From contig RQTK01001056.1 of assembly GCA_003991915.1 (NCBI GenBank), positions 72,723-136,722 on the forward strand: DNA of 64,000 nt. Reading direction: 5' to 3'. Source of the stretch: Elysia chlorotica. Its lineage: Eukaryota > Mollusca > Gastropoda > Plakobranchidae. The first letter of the stretch is position 1. Each line of letters starts with the position of its first letter. The notes under the pieces are model-generated. The model did not search any database and was not told the origin of the DNA. It saw only the letters and a program-made list of their open reading frames with translations. Of the stretch, positions 33,571 through 48,200 are shown in pieces. The position numbers were made by a program, and so were the translations under genes.

Positions 33571-36500
33571 ATGACAGACGACAAGTCAAAGACCATTCCA
33601 GTAATGGTAGCACTGCGCTGCCGTCCTCTTATAAAGAAGGAACTGGACGAAGGCTGTCAGAGCTGCTTGCATACTATATCTGGAGAACCTCAAGTTGTGC
33701 TGGGTAAAGACAGAGCTTTTACCTATGACTTTGCATTCGGACCCACAGACCCACAGGTGGACGTGTACAATTTATCATGCAGAAAACTCATCAAAAGCAT
33801 TTTTAAAGGTAAGTTTGTCAATGTATGGCACACAGGGATTAAAACTACTGTTTTAAATTTGTAAAATTATTTAACCATCCATGGTTGCCAACAAATTTTT
33901 TTTTTTTTTGCTTTTCAAATACACCAATCTGTTCAAACAAGGTCTTTGTAAAATGCAATGGTATCATTTAGAGAATCTTTTTTGGAGCCTTCTGCACAGT
34001 GGCTCATTTTTTAGTCAACAAGTTTTTTTTTTTTTTTTTAAATAAAATTATTAGGTGTGCAAGATGATGTTTTTAAATCATCATTCTCTGTATAATTTTT
34101 CAGGTTATAATGCCACAATCTTGGCCTATGGTCAAACGGGCAGCGGGAAAACATTTACTATGGGAGGATATGAAGCTTCGTTGGAAGGAGATGAGGATGC
34201 CATGGGTGTTATTCCAAGGATACTCAGAGAAGTGTTTGAAATCATTGAACAAAAGACAGATTCAACTTTTGCAGTTAAAGTGTCTTATATGGAGGTAATG
34301 TAATAGCGTTTAGAATTAGAGTAATTCATATTCACATTTTTACTTTAACTTCTATTAAAAAATAATAATGAAAATAATGTATTTGGATAATAATTGGGGT
34401 TGCCAATGTTTCATTGATTTTGTAAGTCATTTTTTTTTTTTCAAACATCAAATTTTCTTATTCTGTTTTTCTTAATATTCATAAAACAAGTATAGTTAAC
34501 TTTACACTCATGAGAGATGTAATTCATACCCATTAAAAAAAAAAACAAAAAAAAAAACAGAACACATTGTTACTTTTGTGTTTTGAAAGAGCCTTATTTT
34601 AAGTCCCATCGTGATAGTTTGTTGTGAATATCAAACCTATAAGTTAATGAATCAGAGATCATAAACTAGTATAAATGTCAGAGATTTGCTACTTAGGATA
34701 AAATGTTCGAATAAGAAAAATGTGAGCCATTTGATATTAATTTTTATGAGCCTATTTTTACTTTTTAAAACAGATTTATAAAGAGGATGTTCTGGATTTA
34801 TTATGCCCTCAATCAGAGCGATGTCCTTTATCTATTAGAGAAGAAGGCAATGGTGGAATCAAGGTAAAAATGTCTGTCCTGTTTTGTATTTTTTGTTGTT
34901 GAATTTTTAAGTCCAAACGGTCTCTATTTAAAGGGATCTCTTTTTCATCACTATTCTTCCATGTAAAGATAGTTGATGTCTTTATACAAAAAACAAAAGA
35001 CTTGGTCCTAATTAAAACTGTTGAGCTATATAGTGGGAAATGCTTTTAATTGTGAGACTGGATAGGAAACTCATTGGAGGATGCTTTCGTCATCAAACTC
35101 TTAGTGACTCAAAGCTAGGTGAGGTGGCCCAAATTTGTGAATTTTAAACTTTCCACATCACAGGATACAAGGCCTTTTCCTTGTGTGGGCACTAATTTGG
35201 GGGCTTTTTAAAAAAATTTATAAAAGGTAAAAGCTTTGATATTGGTTTTTTTTTTAAATAAGAGATGTGCAGTTAAATGCAAAGTTGTGCCAACACAAAC
35301 GCATATCAATGTCCACAAGGTATGACGTGAAAAGATTAATAAGAAATAAATTACTGTGGATAGGGAAAGAAAAAAAGGTGAAGAAAAATCTAAAATATTT
35401 CTATTAACTTTTGATAAATATATATAATCATAATGAAATGTATTTGTTTTCTATGTAGAACTTCAGTTACTTAGTAATTCAAGAGTTTTGAAAAGTTGAC
35501 ATTCAGCTGATTATCTTAGTGTAAAATTGCACGTTTGTAGCACTGCATAAATACTCGATCAAACATTTTGCTTTCAATAGAAAATGTTATCTTCTTTTGT
35601 TTTTGCACAGCATGTTGTATTTGGTCATTCAGCTTTGTTTCTAATTTCATCTGACAGATTCAAGGGACACGTGAGATTTCTGTAACAGGATTTGATGAGA
35701 CGATGAAACTCTTAAATCATGGTGCAAGTGGTCGCACCACTGGAGCCACAGCAATGAACAACACATCAAGTAGATCCCATGCTATCTTCACTCTTCACAT
35801 AGACCAAAAGAATGATATGTACGTTTCTCAGAGTATGGATATTGGATACATTTTTTTTTCTTTAAAAGAAATGTCTTGACTTATTGCAAATTTTGTTTAT
35901 TATTTTTTTTTATAGCATTGTTCATATGGCCAAAGGAAAACTAAGTAAAATATCAAAAGGTTATAGAAATTAATTTTTGAGGGAAGTTAAAAGAGTCATC
36001 TATATAAGTTCCTTTAATGTGATATTGCGTTTTTTATCCCGTAAAAACAAACTCACACTTTTTGTACCATTGAGTTTGGCTGCACATATTATGTATTAAT
36101 CAATAGAGAGAAAATAACATGTTAATATAACACCCATGTATTTATTTACTTTTGCTATCAGTGGAGACTGCATCAGTGTAAAATTTCACATGGTAGATCT
36201 GGCTGGATCAGAGAGGACTAAGAGAACCATGGCTGAAGGAGAGAGATTAAAGGAAGGTAGGGTCGAAGTCAAGTTTTATTTATTTATTTTTTAAGAACAT
36301 CAAAGTTTTGTCAAATTTAGGAAGGGTAAGGGTTTTCATAAAATCACTATACGAAATTCTATATTTGTATCTGGATGAAGTTTTCATCTTTAACCTTTAA
36401 AAAAAATATATTGAATTTTGCCCAGAGCTTGAGTCAGGTATTATCAATAATTGATAACTGTGGAGTTGGTTCTGATTAAAGTGCTGCTTTGTGTTTGTCG

Positions 36501-38198
36501 ACTGATCACACAGTTGCTATCAGCTAAATGTAGTTCATATATCATCACATTTTCTCATTTTACAAATTGGAGCTGCTCAATTATTATTTTTTACCCTATG
36601 TTTCCCATTTTGTTACTTTTTTTTAAAAACCAATTTTTCTTCTGTTGTGGCTCAGTGTTCAAGATGTGCAGGGGTTTCATGCGCCTTTTTATACAGACAA
36701 GTATAATCATAGATGGGGCTTGTCAATAATAAATAACCTTTATATCAATATCATATATCCACTGTAAACAGACATCAGGCAATATTTTCCTGGCTGAGGA
36801 TTTTGTGGAAATAATAAATGAAGGTAAATGAACCAAGACATAGTCACATACCTGCAAATGGCACATCTTTTTTCATTCCAGGCATCAACATCAACAAAGG
36901 CTTATTGGCTCTTGGAAATGTTATCAGCGCTCTGGGAGAGGAAAGTGACCACAAACGCAAGCACATACCCTATCGGGACTCAAAACTAACCCGAATTCTC
37001 CAAGGTCAAAACTCAAAGTTAAACAAAATTTAGATACAGTGGAACACGTTTAAACCGAAATTTTAGGGGGTCTAATTTCAATTTCAGTTTAAACATATTT
37101 TGGTTTAAACATAGTCAAGACAAAACGAAAAAAACCGAAAGGGACACAAGCCACAAACTTTGAATTAAAAATTGGGTAATATCCCTTCTTGGAACACATG
37201 TTATCGTTCAATGAGTTTCGTCAAGCCCCCTGCATAGTAAAGGATGTTCATTTTTTTTTCACTTTGTTTTTGTCTGCTTTGTGGGTGTGTGTGAGGGGGG
37301 TGTTGTGTCATTTTGTTTTTTGTTTGTTTTTGTCTCTTTTCTATTCGAATGTGGGAACAAATCTGGAATTTCTTTGGCCTTTTCTATGTTTTCTCTAATG
37401 TCAAAAATTGCCGAAAATGTAGAGTTCGATATTTCGTGTTTGCGACTGATTGTTTTGTTTTGCCACTTTTGTTCTAATCTCAGACATGTAAAATATCCAA
37501 CAATCTCATTCCAAATGGATTTTCCTTACCAATAGCATATCGGGCATATTTTTTTTTCGATTAGGTTTTTAAAGAATGACAGCAGACGATTTCGGTTTAC
37601 CGTAGGTTTCATATAAGGAAGAAAGAAGGAAACCCACAATTATTTCGATTTCTTTTCGGTTTAGCCGTTTTTTCGGTTCAGCCGTTTTCGATTTAAGTGT
37701 GTTCCACTGTATATGAATGCTATTGGGGCCATATTCTAGGTTAATCTGGAAACCCAGATTTTTAGAGCTTCAGGATAACCTTCAAAGAAAAAAGCAATTA
37801 TACAAACCAAGCATCTATTTTCTTTAACTTCAAAAATATATACAATGCTTCAAGTTGCAATCTCGCAAGATAAATAGTTATCGAACTCTCTACAAGTTGT
37901 ATGGCTTTTTCTTTTCTTTTTTTTTCATTACATGTTATAAGGTTTCGTTTTAAGTGGTCTAATAATGGGGTACAGTTGAAAATTCAATTAATTTGTAATT
38001 TTGTGTTATATTTTTCTCCCAGATTCATTAGGAGGCAACAGCCATACTTTAATGATTGCGTGTGTGAGCCCTGCTGACTCTAATATTGAAGAGACCCTTA
38101 ATACGTTGAGATATGCAGACCGAGCTCGCAAGATCAAGAACAAGCCTATCATCAATAGAGACCCGCAGACAGCAGAGATTATGAGATTAAAAACTTTG
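33571..38198 (+). CDS. KIF4: KIF4 motor-domain exons 1-7
   Basis: Exons 33571-33808, 34104-34294, 34774-34863, 35658-35818, 36162-36256, 36882-37004 and 38023-38198, residues 1-358. Exon 2 carries the P-loop, exon 4 switch I, exon 5 switch II, and exons 6-7 [20 protein letters not shown] across the splice plus the neck region. All nucleotide-binding residues that I can recognise are intact, so an active ATPase is expected. The donor of exon 6 (CAAG|GTCAAA) is weak and lies 33 bases from an inserted DNA element. Confidence 0.94.
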
Positions 38199-41100
38199 GT
38201 ATTTTTCTTTTTTACTTGTCCTAAGTGGCTATGATGCTAATTTAGTTTTTTAAGCCTGTAAGATTATTTTAATATTAATCAGTCCCGCATCATTAGACAT
38301 GTCTTGTACTTCTTATCAGTTCCACTTATTTACGATTACTGTGTAGATATCTTTAAAGACCAGAGGAATGATGCAGTTATGAAATAAAAACAGCCTGATT
38401 TAGACATGAACATTATTTTTTTCTTTTTCTCTTTAGGTACAACAGCTACAAAGTCAACTGCATGGAGGGTTACCATCTGCATTGATAAAACCTGAGTATG
38501 TACATTTGTGTTTCTCCTAACAGTGTACCTACACTTTAATACCATTTGTGCTTCATTTTAAATATTTGCAAGCTACATATAGTAACTAGAAACAAGGGCT
38601 CAACTTGACTTACAACCAAAATTTTTTCCCAATAAAGTGATACCAAGTCAATTACATGTGCTTGGTTCTCAAGACAGTTAAAATTCTAAGGAATACCCGG
38701 TGGCTATGAAATTATAAATCTTGGTTATGTACATTTTTTATGGGTGTCTTAAAGGGAAAAGAAAGCATGTTTATGTAATGGAGGTAAATTTTGACGGAAC
38801 TGTATTTTCACCTGTTTCCTTTTCCTATACATGAACAACAGAAATATGGACACCATGAGCAGCACCAGCACCCTCAATTCTACCACATCGACTGTGACTA
38901 GCGGCATAGGTACTGGGTTTTTTCCAGCCTACACCCCCAGCAATGATGCTGACAACCTAAAATTACAAGAGCGCATCAAAGAGCTGGAGAAGGAAAACTA
39001 CGAGTTGACGAAGCAGTTGCAGAGTACTGTGGCTCAGACCAGACTTACACTTGAGCAGAACATTGACTTACAAGACAGCAACGATCGTCTCAAAATGAAG
39101 ATTAACCAAGTTAAAGATTTTGTGGGGTGAGTTGTCCTTGCAAATTTGTAACTTTCATTGTTACTTGCCACTTTGTATGAAGGAAAGCCCTTGTTGTTGT
39201 CACATCTAAAAAGTCAAAGATTTTACTTCAATAACTTGATAATAAGTTCTCAATGTGATAGATAAAATCAGCTTATATTGGAAATTCATTTTAATTTTCT
39301 TGAATTAAAATTTAAACCTTTAATGCTCATGAGAATTTAAAGTTGTCTTTGTTAAATATTCCAAAACGTCTTTCATTCAACCAAGAATTTGTTTAGCTTG
39401 AAAGGAAAGCATATCCCACATCTATTGGCAAAATAACTGGACATTTTTTTAAGCATTCATTTTAATTTTTTTAGTATTGTGGACTTTCTTAAGTGAAATT
39501 TAAACTTAGGTTTGAGATGCCTCGAAATTAATTTGTCTTCAGACTATCAAATTCCCTCATGTCTTTGTGCTTTGCTTGTGTGAGTTTCCACTTTCATGCT
39601 GACCCCCATGTTGTTAATTATTGTGTTTGTAGCATTGATCTGGAGTTGCTTAGCTCTAGCATTGATATGGAAAGTCACCCTGAAGCAAAGGCGGAACTAG
39701 AAAAGCTGCACAAACTCACTGGTTCTATCAAAACTGTAGCAGAAGTTGAAAATGATGAAGAGGATGCAGCATTGAGTGAGGTAAGTTTTAAAATGAATAA
39801 AATTTAAAGATATGTAGAATTCAATAACAGTTTTAATTTTTTTTTAAAGAGTGAGAAAGGAAATGACTTTACCTTGGGATATTTGTGCTTTGAGGGAAAT
39901 TTTTTGTTTTGCACAGGAAAGAGAGAAATTGATTCTGAGGTTCCTTTAAGAACTGAAGAAATATTTCAACATCAAATTAGATTTTTCATGTCATTGTATT
40001 GCTCTTCTTTTTAGCAGGCGGAGAAATTATAATCATGAGCAGCTAATACCGAAGCTGATTCCAAGTAATGTAATAAAATAATTTTACTTTTTTACTTGTT
40101 ATTCATAGGAGGAAGACACAGACGAAAATGAAAAGGAAAATAATGATGAGGTATGTACTTTTTTAATTATACATATAACTTTGCATTAAGTTTTGTTTTC
40201 TTTTTATTTATCAAAACATTCTTATTTTAAGTATTGTATTTAGGTATAAAATCTTCCATTTGTGTTATAAAAAAACTTTCTTTTCTACTTTAATTTTTAT
40301 CATCAGTAAAGAAATGTTTACTTAGGAGAGAAGAAAGACATTTCACCTGCATACTGTCATTTGTTTTCATCTTACTCCCTTTTTCCCTGTCAGGAGGCAT
40401 CAGATGATGTAATGCCTACTCCAAGATCTTGTGTTGAGACCAAGAAGCATACATTCCGGCAGGCAGAGCTTCAAAGGGAGCTTGGAGAGATCAACCGCAT
40501 ATTGTCCACTAAACAAGCATTGGCAGAGAAGATTCAAGCTGCTGAGGATCAAGTATGTAAAGCATTTGACATTTTTTAAGGAAAAAAATACTTCTATCCA
40601 CTTTTTGTCCCAACAGCTTTAAAATGTAAATTGTTCTTGATCTATAGTAGTTCCTTTTTTTATATATATTTTAAAGATGCAAACAGTTGAACCGTTTTGA
40701 GTCTATAATTTTTTTTCTCTTGGATATGAGCAGGAAGAGTCATATCTACACACATTTGTTTTTAGCCTCTTCAATCCATTTGCCTTTGTTTGAAATTAAG
40801 ATTAACGATTATTGTCTAAAAGTGCAGCTTTATTTTTTTGTGAATGCCATCATAAAATCAATTAATTTTTCCTTCCTATATGTATGAACACAGCTGCAAC
40901 TTCAAGGGCTGTGCTTATGTTATTTTCTTGTCTTGGTCTATACATAATGGGATATTAATTTTTCTCAGCATGGCCCCGATATTTATTACCTATCTGTGAA
41001 ATGAAATAACAAACTAAACTGTGTTAATGTCAGAATGAGCTTTTTATTTTTTTATGTTCATATAAATTATCATATGTATTGTTAGGGGTGGTTGAATACA

Positions 41101-42257
41101 GTTTTGATGTACATTTTCATTTTACCAGGCCTTTTCCTTGTTGATACAAAGCAACACAATTTTTATTTTTTGTTTCTTTTTTTGGCAATGACACTTTTTC
41201 TTCAGAACAATGAGTTAATCTAAATATATATATAATAAAGGAAATTCTTTTCCTTCACCTTTTTTCCACAATGGAGGATATGAATTGAAAGGATTATGCA
41301 AGTTTTATATGTTAAACATACAATTTTAATTATATTTAGATGGAAGCAATGAAGAGCAAGTACGAGACAATATTGTCCGAGTTCAAGGCTAAAACTTCCC
41401 AATTGGAAAAAGAAAAGGAACAACTGACTAGCAATTTGGTGGATGCTAAAACCAAAGCGAATGCTTCCAAGTAAGTTTAAATTATTGAAATGTCATTCAG
41501 TTTTTCCATAAACTATTGTTTCCTGATTCCTCCATTGCTCCACAACATATTTTTAAGTTACTCTTAGTTGGTCTGAAAGCAGATCGAAGGACTATTTATT
41601 TGTACTGAATTAGAGATAAAGATACAATTTTTAAAATCCCATTTGGAATAGAGATTTTCTTATCTCATATCATAAATCTCATGAAGAACAGATTGTGGCT
41701 TTTTAAAGTTACGAGTATAGTTACAGGGCTGCCAACCAGTGTATAATATGTGTGTCAACGCCACAAAATGAGACGTTTTGTGGTGAGGCTGGAATCGCGA
41801 AGATCCTAATTTTCTGCTGGGGGGACAAAGCTATAGAAAATCTTTTTTCTTTTTTTTTTTTGCAAAATGTGAAAGTAAAGCATATTTACTGCCTGTAAAT
41901 AATAAAGGGGGACACGAAATTTGTTCTTAGGTTGTTTTTTTGTATGCATTTAGTATGTCTGTTATGTAAATTACGCCAGATTTAAACCTAGATCTATGAT
42001 AATGAACCGGTTTTTATTGGCCTCAACCCAGCCATTCATTCCTGGTAACACCCATGTACTTGGTATGATTACAACCGTCTTTTTATAGAATGCTCTCTGG
42101 TTGGTTGAAATTAAGTATCAGGGGTGTTCCTACTCCTAGCCAATAAAAACCGTTATTTTAACACCATGTCCGCTAACAAAGAGTCTCAAATGTAAACAAA
42201 GATTACAAAGTTGGGCTACTTTTGATATCGATAGATGCTATGCCTCTCAATGGTTTG

Positions 42258-42290
<33 letters not shown>

Positions 42291-45200
42291 AGATACATTT
42301 ATTTTTTGGAGGTATTAAATTATTAAAGAACCAATGCTATCTATAAGGACCTGAGAAAACCCACATACACATTACCGGTTATTGTTTCCTCCATTGTTAG
42401 AAACCTTAAATTTCTCTCATATCAATGCAAAACAGGAGAGGCTCTTTAGCCAACCGTCTTGAAAATATTATACACTGTATTTAATTCAGGCCAAACCTGG
42501 ATGTTGCTGGGCTGGTATTTCTGACACTGAAAATCTAATAGAAAGTTTATATTTGTGTTTATTTAATAAAACTGGTCCATGATGTAGTTTTTAAAGTTAT
42601 AGTTTAAAAGCTTGTGATTAAGTCAATATTCATAGCTGAACTTAATAAGCTTGGCCATCGACTCGGTTTGCACTGACTAATAATGCTAAAAATCTGTATT
42701 TGCTTTCTCAAAGTTGGCAGCTATGAAATTAGAAGAAGAAAAAATTCTAATTATTTTCAGAAGGCAGGAAATGTGTCATTAATGCTTGTGTCCATATCTA
42801 TCTCAGGGTTGCTGAGCAGCGTCGCCAAAGATTAAAAGAATTGGAGCAGCAAATGACGCAGCTTAAGAAGAAGATGGCGGAGCAAAGCAAGATTGTGAAG
42901 ATGAAAGAATCTACAGACAAGCAGATGGGAAAACTTGGCAGTGAAATATTGGTAACGTTTTTGAAATTGGAATTTTTTATCATTTTTTTAACAAATCCCC
43001 TCTTGTATATATTTGTAATATGTTTTTTTTCTAAAGTCAAATAGACCCAGAAAAGGCCTGTGCATACCTGTTTCTCGCATGATAGATTTGAAGACAGTTC
43101 TCTTTTAATTTTCTCTAGGCTCTATTTATGGAAGTAAGCTATCAAATCTGGATGACTCATTTGATGTTTCACATTTCTGAATTCAGGTCCTTAAACAACA
43201 AAGGGTAAAGTTGATGAAACAAATGAAGGAAGACGTGTCCAATTTCCAGAAATGGAAGAAAGAAAAAGAAAAGCAAGTGACACAGTTACAACTTAAGGTA
43301 AGAACTCATAATTGAATACTCTGTAAGAGTAATAAAAGTTTGGAACAGCTTCCTGTACTTATCATTATTCAGTTTTTTTTGTCCACATGGATGGTTTTCA
43401 AATTTTCTCTGTGGTCAAGTTTTGTCTGATTAATATATTCCCATAACACAGAAATGATTTTGAAAGAACATAAAAATAATTAGATACGATACTAGCATTT
43501 TTTTTTTTTAGTACGGTAATTTGTATGAATTCTTTTACAGAGTAACTATTTAAATGCTGTGATTGTTGCCGAATGGTTAAAAAATAAATTGTTGCAAAGT
43601 TTCCTAGTATTTTATACTGATATCTACAATGATTTTTTTTTTAATGACTAAGCCCTGATATTACCTATTTTTTTATATTGCCTTTTCTATTTTTGTTGAA
43701 AATATTTCAATACTGTTTATTTGGTTTTGAATTTGAAATAGGAGAGACGCCGAGAGGTGGAAATGACAAAGATGAAGAAGCAATTTGAACAACAGCAAGC
43801 TGTTCAGAAGAGGCGCACTGCTGAGGTAAAATGGCTCTCATTTTACCACCAAACACTATATTAATATTTTTTACAAAAATACAACATTGTAATTTAGGCA
43901 TCCTGTTCATTAATTGACATATAGCTGTTCTTTGGTGAAAATCCACTTACCTATACATCCATTCGTTTTGGGGTATCGCTCAGTCCCGTCTTAATCAATT
44001 GCATAGATGTAGAATAGCCCACTTGTGTCATATGGAAAATTTTGTTTCTACACTGAGCACATTTTTGTATGTGTTATAGTAAATAATTCTTTAAGATATT
44101 TTGGGTCATGATTGTTCTTTGCAAGTAGGTACCTATAGTAGTTTGCAGTTGCTTTCTATAGGGGCAGTGCTCATATTGAGCAGGTTGTCCTAGCCATTGC
44201 ACTTAAGGAAAGTGTCATCTGCCTAGCACATTGAAATGTAGACCAGTTCCCAAACTCTTTGGCTGCTCTACATATCATCCATCACCTGCCTGCCGTGACT
44301 TCACGTAACCCTGATGTGTACAGTTTAGTCTAGCCCCTCCCTTGTGATCTGTCCCCGCCGGCATAGCTCACAAGTTCATAAGGACACGCAAGCTCTATCG
44401 CCACGGCAAGGCAAGTACACGAGATACAATCAATAATTAACAAGGTGAGGAAAAGGCAAACAACATTCTTTGGCCACGTGATGAGAAGAGAGGGACTAGA
44501 ACATCTAGTGACGACAGGAATGATTGCTGGGAAACGCAGTCAAGGAAGGCAAAGAGAAAAAATGGCAGACGGGATGAAGGAGTGGCTACAAATATCAAAG
44601 GTTACAGAGATGATGAAACTAACCAGAGAAAGAGTGATATGGAGGGACATGATCACCAACGCTATGAGGCATGGTACTTGATGATGATGATAGTTAATAA
44701 AATTGTACACATTGCTGTTGATAAAATTGAGGCATCATCAGATTCTTCTAATGTGTAGTTGTATCATTGAACGATCTAATAGGTACATACAATTTCTAAT
44801 TTTTTATAGTTTGAATTCCCTCCTTTAACTGTGATGGTCCTTTGATTGTTTAAAATCCTTGCACAGACTGCCCGGATCAAAATGGACACAGGATTACCGT
44901 GCCATTGTATATTTTAAAAGTGCATGCTTGTCTATCCCAAAAATACAAATACAAAGGGCACAATAATGTTCATATTAGAACAAATGAAATTTCCTAATAC
45001 TGATTGTAATTTGTTCTATTATGGAAAATATTCTCTATGCCTTGTTGAAAGATGGTTCCTAAAAATCTTCCTCTATGAAATTTCATGTTTCCTTCTTTCA
45101 TCAGGCAATGGCTGCCAACAAACGATTGTTGGATGCCTTGGCAAAGCACAAAGAGGTGGAGACAGAACGATCAAATAAGTTGGAGAAATACAACTCTAGC

Positions 45201-48200
45201 AGCATTGGCAACAGAGTCAGGGTATGTTCTTTTTAATCAAGTTTAAAAAATGCAACATGTTTTTAATGAAATCCTCTAAATACTGACAAGTTTACCAAGT
45301 TAGATAAATATAAGCATAAGAATTATAAAAATAAGCACTCCAGATTAATGTCACTATAATGATGTTATCGAATTTGGTTTTATATAATTTTAACTCAACA
45401 ATTTACTCATATCATCAATAATCGATAACTTGACCACTTAATAATAATGATAATATAACAAAAAAAAAAACAGCAACAACAATGTAACATGTCAATCTAA
45501 TTATAAAGACTGAATAAGTTATTTTTGAATTGTTTGGTATTTAGTTTTACAACTTTAATTATCTTAATTTCTATGCCAAATTAGTGTGTGTCTTGTAATA
45601 TATTTGTGTTCTTTTATAAAGAGCCTTCATTTATTTGGATGTTTTATTGTAGCAATGGTTATCTCGTGAGTTGGAAGTGAAAGTGAGCATGATTGAGGCC
45701 CAGTATCATTTAGACCAGCTAATGGAAGATCGCAAGCAACTTACTCAACATCTTAATGAGCTCCGAACAGAGCTAGAACAGGGACCACTTACAGAGGTAA
45801 GTCAGGGAGGAAAAATTAATTTAACAAATTTTACAGATTTCATTTTTTGTTTTTGTTTCGTTTCATTGTTACGATACTGAGACATCTTATGGACATTTTT
45901 GTTTTATTTACAGCCATTGAATTGATACAGTCTTGTGTAACTACGATTGATGGATGTCTACATATGTTAAAGGGAAATTTTCAATTAAAAAAATTCTGGA
46001 TCTTTTTGCCTTCTAAAAATCTCTTAAAATTTTGAAACTATTATTGGAGAAATAATACTCTCTTGCACTTCTCTGAATATATCTCTACTTATACTGATGT
46101 TGACTTGATTAAAAAGATTTGTAACCAAAATAATTGGGCTGGATTTTCATTTCATTTTTTTATCATATATGTGCGCTTTTACAGAAATTTTCATGGCTTG
46201 GAGAAAATGGGGACGAGGATGACATAAACCAAGAGGAAAAAGGCATTAAAAAGCATATAACAACAACTGAAATTAACATTGAATTGATGTAAGTACTGAA
46301 TCAAAGTTCCATAGGGAAGAAAAGATGGTAAGGGGTGGCGGAATTTCCAACTTTTTAGTTGAAATTAAAAAGTAACTTCTGCTGCTGAATGTGAAATGTT
46401 TTTTTATTTTTTATTCAATCTAAAACAGTAAAGGAAAAAAGCTTAGTATTCTTCGGTCTGTATGGTTACCAGAAAAAAATAGTCTCAATTATAAACGGAA
46501 TATTAAATAAAAACACTTTTAATGTTTGCAGTCTTCTACTAAGAAGTTAAAAATAAATTAGTTATATGATTTGATTTTACTTTATAATAATAGAAATTGA
46601 ATAATTTGAAAAGTTGATTTAATTGATTAACTCTGACAAATATATTTTCTTTTTTTTTTTTTAATCAGTTTTAAGATTTTAGACCTTGCTGTTGGTTTGT
46701 TTGTTTTGCTGCTTAACATTAAACATCAGCACACAATATACTGTCTTAAAGTCATAAAGTACTGAACTTAATGCAGCACATATCCACAAGTGGTCCAGAA
46801 TGGTTTTGGCTTAATATTATATTTTAAGCTATTCAGCTGAATCTTTTTATACTGTATTGAAAATGTTTGTGTTTTTTTTGTGTGTTTTTTTTTAACCAAA
46901 GAAATGCCCAAATACAAGAGCTGCAGCAAAAAATTGTGGATGCAGATCAAGGCAAGTACTTTATTTATATTTTTTTAATGATCTTGCTTGATTGTATATA
47001 TTGTGTCTCACCAAAAATTGTACTAAATTCATTCAGATGGTTTTTTTAAACAATATTTATGGGGTAAGACATTGCATTATTTCAGTTGATGGCGAACAAT
47101 CAAACATTTTTAATGGGTTTTTTTTTTTTAATATAGTTTATGTACACTTGTTCTCCATAGTTTTCAACTTTTGAGAAGTTGAATGTAGTAATTTGTTTAT
47201 GAAAAAAATGCATTGTAAGACAAATAATTTGTTTTAATTTTGATTCTATGTATGACTCTTATATCTGAAACTGGACTTGCCAGATATTCACCATAAAAAG
47301 TTTGAAAGTTACTGCAAAGAGATGATTTCTTGTGTAATTGGTATACACAAAGATAAGTTAATTTTTTTTACTTAAAGTGTAGTTTTATTGGAACAAAATT
47401 AAGAGTGCACTGACTGAACTTGACAACTTTATTTTTTCATAATAAGATAAATGTTGAATTTTTAACAGAATCAAAAGGAACATCAACTTGGCAGAGTCTT
47501 CACACTATGAATGAGGCCAAATGCGCCCTAAAGTTTCTTCTGGATCAGGTATCATATAAATTCCTATTGAATATAATCATGCTTTCTTAACTAAAGAAAC
47601 ATTTTGTTTTATGAGCATATCATTTAGTGTTTCTAAGTATATTTGTATTGGTACATTTTATAATCATATATATATTTAAGCTTTGTGACAATAAATACTT
47701 ACACCTTAGCCTTCAATCAGAGATGATTTTTTCAAACGCTTTAATTATTTTTTTCATGTATATGGCTTGATAATATTTCAATCAAAATAAATGGACTTAC
47801 AAAAATGTCTCAATCGGGTAGTAAGCTCTAATCCACCCCCCATTTAAAAAAAATGTTTTTTGTTTGTTGTTGCCATTAAGATGTTTCATGCAAGCATTAA
47901 TATTTTTAATGTAGCTTATCCATATTGTGTTTTTGGGTTTTCTATTTTTTTTCATGAATTATTAGAAAACACTTAATTTTGAAACTTAATTTACATCCAA
48001 AATATATACTTTTAATTCGGGTTTCCGCTTAAATGGGCTCAGAAAAAAAATTAAGACCTTAATGTTTCTTATGTAATTCTCTTGGAGGAAAAAGAAAACT
48101 TTGCCTAAATTTGCATAGGATATTTATACTTTCAATACAGTTTTGCAGCAGAATTTCCTAATTTCTTTTCTCTACCTTTGAACAATCAGGCCATAAACGC

